Part shown: piece by piece, positions 22,871 through 32,507 of the stretch
Numbering within the stretch: position 1 is the first letter of the stretch
How the letters are laid out: the number at the start of each line of letters is the position of its first letter
Origin: Paraplanobispora takensis
Lineage (GTDB): Bacteria > Actinomycetota > Actinomycetes > Streptosporangiales > Streptosporangiaceae
Reading direction: 5' to 3'
Length of the DNA: 64,000 nt
Assembly (NCBI RefSeq): GCF_016863195.1
Contig: NZ_BOOK01000005.1
Span: 248,001 to 312,000 of the forward strand
Translations under genes and position numbers: made by a program
Notes under the pieces: generated by a model
The model's input: only the letters and a program-made list of their open reading frames with translations
What the model was told of the DNA's origin: nothing
The model's database searches: none

Positions 22871-24321
22871 TTGGAGGTGCTCCCCTGCTGCTCTCCGGCC
22901 TCGGCGGCCCGCTGCGCCGCCTGCGCCGATCTGGTGCCCGGCCGCTTGCGCACCGTCCACCCTTCAATGTTGCGCTGCCGCGCACGGGCCACACCGATCG
23001 CCCCGGGGGGAACGTCGCTGTCGATGACCGAGCCCGCGGCCGTGTAGGCGCCGTCGCCGATGTTCACCGGCGCGACGAGCATGGTGTCGCAGCCCACGAA
23101 GGCGTGGTCGCCCACGGTCGTGTGGTGCTTGTCGACGCCGTCGTAGTTGACGAAGATCGAGGAGGCGCCGATGTTCACCCCGGCGCCGAGCGTGGCGTCG
23201 CCCACATAGGTGAGGTGGGGCACCTTCGATCCCTCGCCCACCCGGGCGTTCTTCATCTCGACGTAGGTGCCGGCCTTGGCCTTGCGTCCCAGGACGCTGC
23301 CGGGGCGCAGGTAGGCGTACGGCCCGACCACGGCCTCGGGGCCGATCTCCGCCTCGACGCACACGGCGTTGCGCACGACCGCGCCCTCGCCGACCACCGT
23401 GTCCGTCAGCGTGCAGCCCGGGCCCACCTCCGCGCCCTCGGCGACCGTCGTACGGCCGTGCAGCTGCGTGCCGGGGTGGATCACGGCGTCGCGCTCGAGG
23501 GTGACCTCGACGTCCACCCAGGTGCTGTCCGGGTCGATGACCGTGACGCCCGCCCGCATGTGCTCCTCCAGCAGCCGGGAGTTGAGCACCTTGCGTGCGA
23601 AGGCGAGCTGGACCCGGTCGTTGACGCCCTCGACCTCGACGTAGTCGGCGGCGACGTGCGCGCCGACCCGGTGACCGTCCTGCCGCAGGATGGACAGGAC
23701 GTCGGTGAGATACTCCTCACCCTGGGCGTTGGAGGCCGAGACCCGCTTGACCGCGTCGGCCAGCAGCGCCCCGTCGAAGGCGTAGACGCCGGAGTTCATC
23801 TCCTTGATCGCCCGCTGCTCCGGGGTGGCGTCCTTCTCCTCCACGATCTCCAGCACGGCCCCGCCGGCGTCGCGGACGATCCGCCCGTATCCGTGGGGGT
23901 CGGGGACCTCGGCGGTGAGCACCGTCACGGCGTTGCCGTCCTGCGCGTGGCGCTCCAGCAGCCCGGCGAGCGTGCCCGTGCGCAGCATCGGCGTGTCGCC
24001 GTAGGTCACCAGAACGGTGCCGTCGACGGCGCCGGCCGCCTCCAGGACGACCCTGACCGCGTGCCCGGTGCCCTTCTGCTCGGCCTGCACGACGGTCTGC
24101 GCGTCGGGACTGGTCTGCGCCAGATGGGCGCCGACCCGTTCCCTCTCGTGACCGATGACAACAATGAGCCGCTCGGGTTCGAGACCTCGAGCGGCGGTGA
24201 GCATGTGGTCGACAAGGGTGCGACCGCACAGCTCGTGCAGGATCTTCGGCGTTTTCGACTTCATCCGGGTTCCCTCGCCTGCGGCGAGGACGATGACGGC
24301 GGCCGGGCGCGGCACACTCAC
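22867..24321 (-). CDS. glmU: Bifunctional GlcNAc-1-P uridyltransferase/GlcN-1-P acetyltransferase
   Basis: GlmU makes UDP-GlcNAc for peptidoglycan and other glycans. The N-terminal uridyltransferase has VIVLAAGEGTRMKSKTPK and VLVTYGDTPML; the C-terminal half is a left-handed beta-helix with repeated hexads ending in the acetyltransferase motifs YVEMKNARVGEGSKVPHLTYVGDA and NIGASSIFVNYDGV. 484 residues, full length, followed by a basic/polar tail. It is translationally coupled to prs. Confidence 0.96.
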   Translation of the reverse strand: MSVPRPAAVIVLAAGEGTRMKSKTPKILHELCGRTLVDHMLTAARGLEPERLIVVIGHERERVGAHLAQTSPDAQTVVQAEQKGTGHAVRVVLEAAGAVDGTVLVTYGDTPMLRTGTLAGLLERHAQDGNAVTVLTAEVPDPHGYGRIVRDAGGAVLEIVEEKDATPEQRAIKEMNSGVYAFDGALLADAVKRVSASNAQGEEYLTDVLSILRQDGHRVGAHVAADYVEVEGVNDRVQLAFARKVLNSRLLEEHMRAGVTVIDPDSTWVDVEVTLERDAVIHPGTQLHGRTTVAEGAEVGPGCTLTDTVVGEGAVVRNAVCVEAEIGPEAVVGPYAYLRPGSVLGRKAKAGTYVEMKNARVGEGSKVPHLTYVGDATLGAGVNIGASSIFVNYDGVDKHHTTVGDHAFVGCDTMLVAPVNIGDGAYTAAGSVIDSDVPPGAIGVARARQRNIEGWTVRKRPGTRSAQAAQRAAEAGEQQGSTSK

Positions 24322-24486
24322 GGACGAGGCTCCCTCGGCATCGCGGCTGAGACATGACGAAACGGGATGACGTACGGCTACCGCAGGGGCACCGCACCGT
24401 CACCCGCTCGACAACGTGAGGATACCTTCCCCCCGGAGAACCCACCCAGTCGGCCAGTCGCCCGCCAAACCGGACACAAGCATCAG

Positions 24487-24558
24487 CTCCGGCACCAGGA
24501 CTCGAACCTGGACAACAAGGACCAAAACCTTGGGGGCTGCCAATTACCCAATGCCGGA
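24487..24558 (-). tRNA. tRNA-Gln (anticodon TTG)
   Basis: On the minus strand the sequence folds as a cloverleaf: 7-bp acceptor stem TCCGGCA/TGCCGGA, anticodon stem CAAGG/CCTTG around TTTTGGT giving anticodon TTG, and a T arm with GGTTCGAGTCC. Discriminator base is G, as in tRNA-Gln. CCA is not encoded. It lies upstream of glmU on the same strand. Confidence 0.93.
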
Positions 24559-24902
24559 TCACACGGACGGCTCGGCGAGACCATGCTCACAGATCGCGAT
24601 CGCGGAACACGACCGCAGAGCATCACCGCGGAGCATGACCACAGAGCCGCCTCACCTCTACCTTACCGACAAGCCGGGCGCCCCGCCCCTCCATAGATCA
24701 ACGTGTCCGCGGCGGACTTCCCCGGCCCGGGCGCCGGTCACACAGTCGGCACAAAGCACTACCCACCGCGATGGATTAGCGATCGCCCGCCCGGGCAGGC
24801 GTAGACAAGAGGGTTCTCGCCGCAGGTCAGGAGAATCGTGCCGGAGTCGCGCTCATGTCATAGAAGACGCCGGAATCAGCCATCTCATCCGCTATTGGCG
24901 CC
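24559..24902. other. Intergenic region before the desaturase
   Basis: No gene was recognised. Three imperfect 13-bp repeats of the type ACCGCAGAGCATC occur at about 24610-24648. The stretch must hold the tRNA-Gln promoter on the minus strand, but no clear hexamers were found. Base composition drops toward the desaturase operator region. Confidence 0.4.
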
Positions 24903-24945
24903 TTAGGTATTCCTAACTTACCCTAGCGTAGGTTACGGTTGCGTA
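24903..24945 (+). promoter_or_regulatory. Three tandem operator-like inverted repeats upstream of the desaturase
   Basis: Three short inverted repeats are packed into 43 bp: TTAGG-TATT-CCTAA (24903-24916), CCTA-GCG-TAGG (24922-24932) and TACG-GTTG-CGTA (24934-24945). They lie 45-88 bp ahead of the desaturase start, where a promoter is expected. The adjacent TetR-family gene is the obvious candidate binder, but that link is inference. Confidence 0.5.
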
Positions 24946-24990
24946 GCCAGACAAAAAGGCCCACACCGTCCCGAGTCTCAGAGGTAGCGC

Positions 24991-25938
24991 ATGACGATCA
25001 TCACGGAACGTCCCTCCCCCGGACCCAAGCCCGACATCGACCCGGAGCCGAAGACCACTCCCGAACTCATCACCTTCGGCGTGGTCGTGGGAGCGCCGCT
25101 GGTCGCCCTGGCCGCCGCAGTCCCCCTCGCCTGGGGATGGGGACTGCTGGGCTGGACCGACGTCGCGATCGCCGCCGTCTTCTACGTGGTCTCCGGAATG
25201 GGCGTCACCGTCGGTTTCCACCGTTACTTCACCCACGGTTCGTTCAAGGCCAAGCGCCCGCTGAAGCTCGCCCTGGGCATCGCGGGCAGCCTCTCCCTGG
25301 AGATGTCGGTTCTGGACTGGGTGGCCACCCACCGCAAGCACCACAAGTTCTCCGACAAGGAGGGCGACCCGCACTCGCCGTGGCGCTTCGGGCCCGGCTT
25401 CTGGTCGATGGCCAAGGGCCTGCTCTGGGCGCACATGGGCTGGCTGTTCGAGACCACCCGCGCCAACCGCGAGAAGTACGCCCCCGACCTGGTCAAGGAC
25501 CCGGACATCATCAAGCTGCACAAGTGGTTCCCGGCTCTGGCGATCTTCTCGATGGCGGCTCCGGCCGTGCTGGGCGGCCTGCTGACCTGGTCGTGGCAGG
25601 GCGCGGCGACCGGTTTCTTCTGGGGCACGCTGGTGCGCATCGGCCTGCTCCACCACGTGACCTGGTCGATCAACTCCATCTGCCACGTCTTCGGCGAGGA
25701 GACCTTCGAGTCGCGTGACAAGTCGCGCAACGTGTGGTGGCTGGCCATCCCGTCCTTCGGCGAGTCCTGGCACAACCTGCACCACTCCGACCCGACGTGC
25801 GCCCGCCACGGCGCGCTGAAGGGGCAGATCGACCTCAGCGCCGGCATGATCCGCTGGTTCGAGAAGTTCGGCTGGGCCCACGACGTACGGTGGCCCACGC
25901 CCGAGCGGCTGGCGGCGAAGCGCATCAATAATGCCTGA
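24991..25938 (+). CDS. Membrane acyl-CoA/acyl-lipid Delta9-type fatty acid desaturase
   Basis: A 315-residue diiron membrane desaturase with all three histidine boxes: HRYFTH, HRKHH and HNLHH. Hydrophobic helices around residues 27-75 and 175-215 place the boxes on the cytoplasmic face. It should introduce a cis double bond in long-chain acyl chains and adjust membrane fluidity. The start follows AGAGGTAG. The next gene, a TetR regulator, lies immediately downstream, an order also known from Streptomyces. A desaturase-specific electron donor is not encoded here. Confidence 0.92.
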   Translation: MTIITERPSPGPKPDIDPEPKTTPELITFGVVVGAPLVALAAAVPLAWGWGLLGWTDVAIAAVFYVVSGMGVTVGFHRYFTHGSFKAKRPLKLALGIAGSLSLEMSVLDWVATHRKHHKFSDKEGDPHSPWRFGPGFWSMAKGLLWAHMGWLFETTRANREKYAPDLVKDPDIIKLHKWFPALAIFSMAAPAVLGGLLTWSWQGAATGFFWGTLVRIGLLHHVTWSINSICHVFGEETFESRDKSRNVWWLAIPSFGESWHNLHHSDPTCARHGALKGQIDLSAGMIRWFEKFGWAHDVRWPTPERLAAKRINNA

Positions 25939-26092
25939 CGAACCGTCTCCGGGGACCGCTCTGGCGGTCCGCGTGACCCCTGCACCCCCCGGCCGGGGCA
26001 CGACCGCCCCGGCGGTCCCGGCCGGTGCCGTCGCGATCCCCCCGGTGAAAGCCGTTGCCGTTCCGTCGGGGGGAAACGCCATTATTAGACCT

Positions 26093-27112
26093 GTGAGTGA
26101 ACCCCGACGACGCATGTCCGGCAAGGAACGCCGCGAGCAGCTGATCCAGATCAGCCGGACCCTGTTCGCGGAGAAAGGGTTCGACGGCACCTCGGTCGAG
26201 GAGATCGCGGCCACCGCCAACGTCTCCAAGCCCGTCGTCTACGAGCACTTCGGCGGCAAGGAGGGCGTCTACGCGGTCGTGGTCGACCGGGAGATGCAGA
26301 AACTGCTCGGCATGGTGACCGAGGCGCTGTCGGCCTCGCACGCGCTGGTCAAGCTGGAGCGCGCCGCGCTGGCGCTGCTGGCCTACGTGGAGGAGAACAG
26401 CGAGGGCTTCCGGATCCTGGTCCGCGACTCCCACGCGGCCTCGGGCACCGGCACCTTCGCGAGCCTGATCAACGACATCGCCAGCCAGGTCGAGGACGTC
26501 ATGGTCGACGAGTTCGTCATGCGCGGCTACGACCCGAAGCTCGCGCCGATGTACTCCCAGATGCTGGTCGGCATGGTCGCGTTGACCGGCCAGTGGTGGC
26601 TGGACGTGCGCAGGCCCGCCCGCGAGGAGGTCGCCGCGCACCTGGTCAACCTGGCCTGGAACGGGCTGACCGGCCTGGACCCGCGCCCCCGGCTGACCGC
26701 CGGCTCCCGGGCCGCCGAGGAGCGGCGTCCCCCGCCCGCCCCGCGCCCGACGGAGAAGGAGCTGCGCGAGCGCGAGAAGGCCCGCGAGCGCGAGCTCAAG
26801 GAGCAGGAGAAGATCCGCGAGCGCGAGCAGCGCGAGGCCGAGAAGCTCGCCCGCGAACAGGAGAAGGCCCGCCTGCGCGAGCTCAGGGAACAGGAGAAGA
26901 TCCGCGAGCGCGAGCAGCGCGAGGCCGAGAAGCTCGCCCGCGAACAGGAGAAGGCCCGCCTGCGCGAGCTCAAGGAGCAGGAGAAGATCCGCGAGCGCGA
27001 GCAGCGCGAGGCCGAGAAGGCCCGCGTCCAGGAGGCCAGGACGGCAGGTCGGGAGGCCGCACGGCAGGTCAGGTCCCCCGCGGATCACGAAGAAGTTCAC
27101 TCACTCGAGTAA
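26093..27112 (+). CDS. TetR-family regulator with a C-terminal charged single-helix repeat tail
   Basis: The N-terminal DNA-binding domain is standard: RREQLIQISRTLFAEKGFDGTSVEEIAATANVSKPVVYEHF. The ligand-binding domain (to about residue 210) has EENSEGFRILVRDSH and MLVGMVALTGQWWLDVRRP. Residues about 215-330 are almost only E, K, R, Q, A and L in 29-residue repeats, predicting a long single alpha helix or coiled coil that ordinary TetR proteins lack. GTG 26093 is preferred, since the sequence before it is Pro/Ala-rich and TATTAG at 26083 could drive a leaderless message; ATG 25931, overlapping the desaturase stop, is the alternative. Likely regulates lipid genes next door. Confidence 0.82.
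   Translation: MSEPRRRMSGKERREQLIQISRTLFAEKGFDGTSVEEIAATANVSKPVVYEHFGGKEGVYAVVVDREMQKLLGMVTEALSASHALVKLERAALALLAYVEENSEGFRILVRDSHAASGTGTFASLINDIASQVEDVMVDEFVMRGYDPKLAPMYSQMLVGMVALTGQWWLDVRRPAREEVAAHLVNLAWNGLTGLDPRPRLTAGSRAAEERRPPPAPRPTEKELREREKARERELKEQEKIREREQREAEKLAREQEKARLRELREQEKIREREQREAEKLAREQEKARLRELKEQEKIREREQREAEKARVQEARTAGREAARQVRSPADHEEVHSLE
26804..27022 (+). repeat. 87-bp tandem repeats encoding the TetR tail
   Basis: Two full 87-bp units (26804-26890, 26891-26977) differ at only a few bases, and a third partial unit runs to 27022. Each encodes 29 residues starting QEKIREREQREAEKLA. The near-identity at DNA level means recent duplication or conversion, with the frame kept. Confidence 0.9.
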
Positions 27113-27174
27113 GCAACAGCACCCGTTGAGACAAAATTAACGTTCCGTTCAACGAAAGCGGGCATTGTGGTCAT

Positions 27175-29238
27175 ATGTCCGCCGAACCCGCGCACTCCGC
27201 CCCCGAAGGGCCGCCTCTTCCCCAGGAACGCTTCCTCAACCGCGAGGAGAGCTGGCTCCAGTTCAACCAACGCGTCCTGGAGATGGCGGAAGACCCGGCT
27301 CTGCCGCTGCTCGAACGGGTCAGGTTCCTGGCGATCTTCGCCAGCAACCTGGACGAGTTCTTCCGGGTCCGGGTGGCGGGGCTGAAACGCCGCATGGCCA
27401 CCGGCCTGCTGCTGCGCACCAAGAACGGCATGAAGCCGCGCGAGGAGCTGGCCAGGATCGCCGCGATCGCCGACGAGCTGGCGCAGCGGCACGCCGCCTG
27501 CTTCCACGAGCGGGTGTGCCCCCAGCTCGCCTCCGAGGGCATCGCGATCGTCCGGTGGGACGACCTGGGCCGCGAGGAGCGCACGGAGATGCGCAAGCTG
27601 TTCCGCGAGCGGATCCGGCCGGTGCTGACGCCCCTGGCCGTCGACCCCGCCCACCCCTTCCCCTACATCTCCGGCCTGTCCCTCAACCTGGCCGTGACGG
27701 TGCGCAACCCCTCGACCGGTCACACGGTGTTCGCCCGGGTGAAGGTCCCCAGCCGGCTCCCCCGCTTCGTCACCGCCTCCAAGGACCGGTTCGTCCCCTT
27801 GGAGGACGTGATCGCGGCCCACCTCGGGCAGCTGTTCAAGGGCATGGAGATCGTCGAGCACCACGTCTTCCGCGTCACCCGCAACGAGGACCTGGACGTC
27901 GACGAGGACGTCACCGAGAACCTCATGCAGGCGCTGGAGAAGGAGCTGCTCAAGCGGCGCTTCGGCCCGCCGGTCCGGCTGGAGGTGGAGGACACCATCA
28001 CCTCCGAGGTGCTCGACCTGCTGGTGGAGGAGCTCGGGGTGGCCGAGCACGAGATCTACCGGCTGCCCGGACCCCTGGACCTGACGGGGCTGCACGCGAT
28101 CGCCGACCTGGACCGGGGGGAGCTGAGCTTCCGCCCCTTCGTGCCGGCGGAGGTCGTCCACGTCGAGGACGACATCTTCGCCGTGCTGCGGGAGCGCGAC
28201 GTGCTCCTGCACCACCCCTACGACTCGTTCTCCACGAGCGTTCAGCGCTTCATCGAGCAGGCCGCCGCCGATCCCAGCGTGCTGGCCATCAAGCAGACGC
28301 TGTACCGGACCAGCGGCGACTCCCCCATCGTGGACGCCCTGATCGACGCGGCCGAGGCGGGCAAGCAGGTCGTCGTCGTGGTGGAGATCAAGGCGCGTTT
28401 CGACGAGCACGCCAACATCAGCTGGGCGCGCAAGCTGGAGCGGGCCGGCTGTCACGTGGTCTACGGCGTGCTCGGGCTCAAGACGCACTGCAAGCTGGCC
28501 CTGGTGGTCCGCCAGGAGTCCTCGGGCGAGCTGCGCACCTACTGCCACATCGGCACGGGGAACTACAACCCCAAGACGGCCAGGCTGTACGAGGACCTGG
28601 GGCTGCTGACCGCCGACCCGCTGGTCGGCGAGGACGTCACGGACCTGTTCATCCACCTGACCGGCTACTCCAACCACTCGGCCTACCGGCGGCTGCTGGT
28701 CGCCCCCCACTCGCTGCGGGGCGGGCTGCTGGCCAGGATCGAGCGGGAGATCTCCCACCAGGAGGCGGGCCGCCCCGCCAGGATCCGCATCAAGACCAAC
28801 TCCCTGGTGGACCAGCCGGTCATCGACGCGCTCTACCGGGCCTCGCAGGCGGGCGTGCCGGTGGACCTGTGGGTGCGCGGGGTGTGCACGCTGCGGCCGG
28901 GCATCCCGGGGCTGTCGGACAACATCAGGGTCAGGAGCGTGCTGGGCCGGTTCCTGGAGCACTCGCGGATCTACGAGTTCGGCCACGGCCGCCGGCCGGA
29001 GATCTGGATCGGCAGCGCCGATCTGATGCGCCGCAACCTGGACCGCCGGGTGGAGGCTCTGGTTAAGGTCGTCAGCCAGCAGCAGCGGGTATATCTCAGT
29101 GAGCTGCTCGACCGTGCGATGGCGGAGAGCACGACCACATGGTGGCTGAACTCGGACGGGACCTGGACCCGGCACGGCGGTGAGGACCTGCAGAGCCACC
29201 TGATCGGCACCCGCCGGTGGAGGACGATCGATGACTGA
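27175..29238 (+). CDS. ppk: Polyphosphate kinase 1
   Basis: PPK1 polymerises the gamma-phosphate of ATP into polyphosphate. The 687-residue protein has the N domain start [38 protein letters not shown], the [15 protein letters not shown] region, the tunnel residues [17 protein letters not shown], and the catalytic phospholipase-D-like domains with [15 protein letters not shown] and [26 protein letters not shown]. The 62-bp leader contains GTTCCGTTCAACG (27142-27154), loosely like Pho-box half sites, but this is weak. It overlaps the next gene by 8 bp. Confidence 0.96.
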   Translation: MSAEPAHSAPEGPPLPQERFLNREESWLQFNQRVLEMAEDPALPLLERVRFLAIFASNLDEFFRVRVAGLKRRMATGLLLRTKNGMKPREELARIAAIADELAQRHAACFHERVCPQLASEGIAIVRWDDLGREERTEMRKLFRERIRPVLTPLAVDPAHPFPYISGLSLNLAVTVRNPSTGHTVFARVKVPSRLPRFVTASKDRFVPLEDVIAAHLGQLFKGMEIVEHHVFRVTRNEDLDVDEDVTENLMQALEKELLKRRFGPPVRLEVEDTITSEVLDLLVEELGVAEHEIYRLPGPLDLTGLHAIADLDRGELSFRPFVPAEVVHVEDDIFAVLRERDVLLHHPYDSFSTSVQRFIEQAAADPSVLAIKQTLYRTSGDSPIVDALIDAAEAGKQVVVVVEIKARFDEHANISWARKLERAGCHVVYGVLGLKTHCKLALVVRQESSGELRTYCHIGTGNYNPKTARLYEDLGLLTADPLVGEDVTDLFIHLTGYSNHSAYRRLLVAPHSLRGGLLARIEREISHQEAGRPARIRIKTNSLVDQPVIDALYRASQAGVPVDLWVRGVCTLRPGIPGLSDNIRVRSVLGRFLEHSRIYEFGHGRRPEIWIGSADLMRRNLDRRVEALVKVVSQQQRVYLSELLDRAMAESTTTWWLNSDGTWTRHGGEDLQSHLIGTRRWRTIDD

Positions 29239-30109
29239 GCTGGACGTCCATCCCACGGACATGATCCGTGCGGCCGGGGCGGTGGTGTGGCGCGGCGAGG
29301 AGAGTTCTCCCGAGCTCGCCCTCGTCCACCGGCCCAAGTACGACGACTGGACCTTCCCCAAGGGCAAGCTGAAGCCGGGCGAGCACGTGATCAGCGGCGC
29401 GCTGCGCGAGGTGGCCGAGGAGACCGGGGTCACCGCGGTCCTGGGCCGGTCGCTGCCGCCGATCCACTACATGAAGGGCAGGCGGCTCAAGCGGGTCGAC
29501 TACTGGGTGGCCCGGGCGGTCGCCGAGGAGTCGCACACCGCGCTCGACGAGGTGGACAAGGTCGTCTGGCTGCCGCTGGAGGAGGCGCGCAGGCGGCTGA
29601 CCTTCGAGTGGGACGCCGGGCTGATCCGCGCGCTCACCGCGGTCCCGCTGACCACCGTGCCGCTCATCCTGGTCCGGCACGGGGTGGCCGGCTCGCGCCA
29701 GGAGTGGGAGGGCGACGACGACCTGCGCCCGCTGGACCATGTCGGCGAGCTGCAGGCCGAGGTGCTGGCGGACACGCTGTACGGCTACCGCCCGGCCGAG
29801 CTGGTCAGCTCGCCGAGCAGCCGGTGCGTGCAGACCCTGGAGCCGTACGCCGAGCGGACCGGCCTGGAGATCCGCCGCGATCCCCTGCTGTCGGAGACCG
29901 GCTACGACTCGCGGGCCTCGCTCCGGATGGTCTCCAAGGTGCTGACCTCGGACCGGGCGGCGGTGCTGTGCAGCCACGGCAAGGTGCTGCCCGAGCTGAT
30001 CACCGGGCTCATCGGCCGGCCGGGGGACGTGCACCTGCGCAAGGGCGCGTTCATGGTGCTGCACCGCGCGGACGGCCGGATCGTCGGCGTGGACCGCTAC
30101 ACCACCTGA
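29231..30109 (+). CDS. Nudix hydrolase-histidine phosphatase fusion (MutT1-like)
   Basis: Two domains in 292 residues. The N-terminal Nudix domain has the box [23 protein letters not shown], with [12 protein letters not shown] before it. The C-terminal half is a histidine phosphatase with [10 protein letters not shown] and [16 protein letters not shown], and a second His in LCSHGKVL. The architecture is that of mycobacterial MutT1, which acts on 8-oxo-dGTP and diadenosine polyphosphates. It overlaps ppk by 8 bp, so co-expression with polyphosphate metabolism is expected. Confidence 0.9.
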   Translation: MTELDVHPTDMIRAAGAVVWRGEESSPELALVHRPKYDDWTFPKGKLKPGEHVISGALREVAEETGVTAVLGRSLPPIHYMKGRRLKRVDYWVARAVAEESHTALDEVDKVVWLPLEEARRRLTFEWDAGLIRALTAVPLTTVPLILVRHGVAGSRQEWEGDDDLRPLDHVGELQAEVLADTLYGYRPAELVSSPSSRCVQTLEPYAERTGLEIRRDPLLSETGYDSRASLRMVSKVLTSDRAAVLCSHGKVLPELITGLIGRPGDVHLRKGAFMVLHRADGRIVGVDRYTT

Positions 30110-30188
30110 GAGCGCCACACCGCCCGGACGCCACCCGGACGCCGCCGCCCGGGGACGCGCGGGAGCGCGGCCCCGGCCAGGCGCGGCC

Positions 30189-31667
30189 TCACAGGAGCTT
30201 GGCCACCGACTTCGTCGTCTTCTTCCACACCCTGGGGAAGTCCTCGAAGGCCCGCTCGGCCCCGGCCCGTTCAAGGCCCGTCAGGACGCCGTAGGTGAAG
30301 GTGTCCTCCCCGGCGTTCCTGGCCCGCTCGGCCTCGGCGCCCAGCCGCTCCTGAGCCACCACGCCGTCCTGGTGGAGGCCGAGCACCTCCTGTACGGCCT
30401 CGGCCCGCTTGGCCAGCTTGGTCATGCCGAGCGCCTCGGCCGTGTAGCGGGCCCGCTTGGCGGCCTTGCGCACCTCGTGCATGGCGGTCTCGCGCTCGCC
30501 GGCGTCCTCGACCACCCGGGCGGCGTCGTAGGCCCGGGTGACCCGGCGCCAGCTCTTGGCCGCGACGGCCCCGAGCGTCCCGGCGGGCTTGGCGGCGGCC
30601 TTGGTGAGCGGAGGGGCGGCGGCCAGGTCGTCGAGGGCGTCGAGCAGGGCGAAGTAGCGTTCGCCGCCCAGCGCCTCCCGGATCCGCTCGTAGGCCTCCT
30701 GCTCCTCGTCGAGCAGGTCGGAGCCCAGCCTGGCCCGGATCGGGCCCCTGATCAGCTCGCCGTCCAGATCGTCGAGGGCGTGGGCGAACCGCTCCCTGAT
30801 GACCTCCAGGTCGCGCGCGTCGCCGAGGACCGTCCCCAGCCACTTGAGCTCGTCCTGAAGGTTCTCGGTGTTCTCGACGATCGTCCGGAAGGACTTGAGC
30901 GCGCTGCGCAGCCGGCGGCAGGCGACGCGCATCTGGTGCACGGCGTCCTCCTCGGCCCGCCGTACCCGGGGGTCCTGGGAGAGCAGGGCGGCGATCTGGG
31001 AGGTGAGATAGCCCAGGACGACCTCTCCCGCGCTGCCCTTGCCGGTCCGCGCGATCTTCGGGCGGGGGATCTCCCGGGCGGAGCCCAGGAGGCGGGCCAG
31101 CTTGCTGGCCGAGCCGGCGGGGCTCGCCCCGGCCTTGCACAGCCGCTTGCCGACCTTCTCCAGGAACTTCTCGTCGCCTTCGACCAGCTCGGCCTCGACC
31201 TCGCGCCAGCGTTCCACGTGCGGCTCGTCGCCGAGCACGGTGCCCTTGACCCGGTCGTCGGCGATCTCCGCCAGCCGCACGCCCGCGCCGTTGCGCAGCT
31301 GGGTCACCGAGCGGCGCGTGTCGAGCTCGGCCACCGGCACCAGGGGGGCGCCCCGGGTGTAGGCCAGGACGAGGCCGGCCAGCTCGGGCGGGACGATCCT
31401 GATGCTCCGGGTCAGCGGGTGGGTGATCTCCTGCCGGACCCCCTTGGCCTTGGGCAGCTTGAGATGCCAGCCGGGGTCCATGCCGCCCCTGCGCCGGCGC
31501 AGGGTGATGCCCCGGGCGGCGAGCCGCAGGTCGGAGGTGTCGAAGTAGATCGCGACGAGCTGATGGGACCGCGGGCCGACGACCTCCTCGCAGCCCGGCA
31601 GGCCCTCCATGCCCGGAATCTCGTAGTCCTCAGGGACGTCGAACTTGTCCTCGATCTCCATCGCCAC
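30189..31667 (-). CDS. CYTH-CHAD domain protein
   Basis: The N-terminal CYTH domain has the EIEDK signature (ExExK), IYFDTSDLRLAARGITLRRRRGG and WHLKLP; it is the fold of triphosphatases. The C-terminal CHAD domain (about residues 215-490) is helical and rich in conserved His/Arg: AVHQMRVACRRLRSALKSF, LGDARDLEVIRERF, and MHEVRKAAKRARYTAEAL. CHAD domains bind polyphosphate and localise to granules. It is convergent with the Nudix fusion gene and next to ppk, which fits a polyphosphate role. Whether the CYTH half is active as triphosphatase is unknown. Confidence 0.9.
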   Translation of the reverse strand: MAMEIEDKFDVPEDYEIPGMEGLPGCEEVVGPRSHQLVAIYFDTSDLRLAARGITLRRRRGGMDPGWHLKLPKAKGVRQEITHPLTRSIRIVPPELAGLVLAYTRGAPLVPVAELDTRRSVTQLRNGAGVRLAEIADDRVKGTVLGDEPHVERWREVEAELVEGDEKFLEKVGKRLCKAGASPAGSASKLARLLGSAREIPRPKIARTGKGSAGEVVLGYLTSQIAALLSQDPRVRRAEEDAVHQMRVACRRLRSALKSFRTIVENTENLQDELKWLGTVLGDARDLEVIRERFAHALDDLDGELIRGPIRARLGSDLLDEEQEAYERIREALGGERYFALLDALDDLAAAPPLTKAAAKPAGTLGAVAAKSWRRVTRAYDAARVVEDAGERETAMHEVRKAAKRARYTAEALGMTKLAKRAEAVQEVLGLHQDGVVAQERLGAEAERARNAGEDTFTYGVLTGLERAGAERAFEDFPRVWKKTTKSVAKLL

Positions 31668-31712
31668 AAGCCCACCCCATTTGACCAGGTGCCCACCGCG
31701 TTATCGCAGTAT

Positions 31713-32507
31713 TCAGTGATCCTCCCCTACCCGTCCAGGGCTGGGTTTGTGCGCCACGACGAAGATTCGTCGAAATGGGAAGACCGTGCCGTGCTTCCTG
31801 CGCGGATAGGCGTCCCTGAGCAGGAGGGCGTAGTCGCCGAGGAACTCCTCGCGCTCCGGCGGCGGCAGGCGATCGAGCATGGGCCGCAGGGCGGTGCCGC
31901 TGACCCAGCCGAGCACGGGGTCGTCCCCCTGAAGGACGTGCGTGTAGACGGTCTCCCAGGCGTCCACCCGGCAGCCGAGCGCGGCCAGCCGCTCCAGGTA
32001 CTCCACGGGGGTGCCCACCGGCTCGTGCCGGACCAGGTCGCCGAGCCAGTCGAGCCACTTCGTCCGGCACAGGTCGCGCAGCAGCACGTGGCTGGGGGCG
32101 TCGAAGTTGCCCGGCACCTGGAAGGCGAGCCACCCGCCCGGGGCGAGCGCCTCGACCCAGCGCGGCAGCAGGTCGCGGTGGTCGGGCACCCACTGCAGGA
32201 CGGCGTTGCTCACCAGGACGTCCACCGGGCGCTCGGGGCGCCAGGCGCCGACGTCGCCGACGGAGAAGGTCAGCCGGTCCCCCGCCGGCGCTTTCTCGAT
32301 CATGGCGGGTGAGGAGTCGAAGCCGTGCACCTCGGCCTGCGGCCATCGCCTGGCCAGCTCCGCGGTCAGCTCACCGGTGCCGCATCCCGCGTCGACGACG
32401 CGGGAGGGGTTCTCGGCGGCTATTCTGCCGACGAGATCGAAGAACGGGCGCGACCTCTCGTCGGCGTAACGGCCGTAGGTCGCAGGGTCCCACATATCTC
32501 TTGACAT
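31713..32507 (-). CDS. tam: Trans-aconitate 2-methyltransferase-like SAM methyltransferase
   Basis: A roughly 264-residue class I methyltransferase closest to Tam. MWDPATYGRYADERSRPFFDLV is the signature start, VVDAGCGTGELTAELA is motif I, and VLVSNAVLQWVPDHRDLLPRWVEALAPGGWLAFQVPGNFD covers motifs II-III. Tam methylates trans-aconitate, a spontaneous side product that inhibits aconitase. Start may be ATG 32507 or 32495; both lie in or next to a MarR operator-like repeat. The longer frame to 33020 is a shadow of the marR gene. Confidence 0.82.
   Translation of the reverse strand: MSRDMWDPATYGRYADERSRPFFDLVGRIAAENPSRVVDAGCGTGELTAELARRWPQAEVHGFDSSPAMIEKAPAGDRLTFSVGDVGAWRPERPVDVLVSNAVLQWVPDHRDLLPRWVEALAPGGWLAFQVPGNFDAPSHVLLRDLCRTKWLDWLGDLVRHEPVGTPVEYLERLAALGCRVDAWETVYTHVLQGDDPVLGWVSGTALRPMLDRLPPPEREEFLGDYALLLRDAYPRRKHGTVFPFRRIFVVAHKPSPGRVGEDH

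Noticed and set aside
24559-24902. Riboswitch or small RNA ahead of the desaturase
   Set aside because: Only short imperfect 13-bp repeats were seen; no conserved riboswitch core or stable structured leader could be recognised.
27125-27154. Pho box upstream of ppk
   Set aside because: GTTCCGTTCAACG is suggestive, but the 11-bp direct-repeat pattern required for PhoP binding is not clear.
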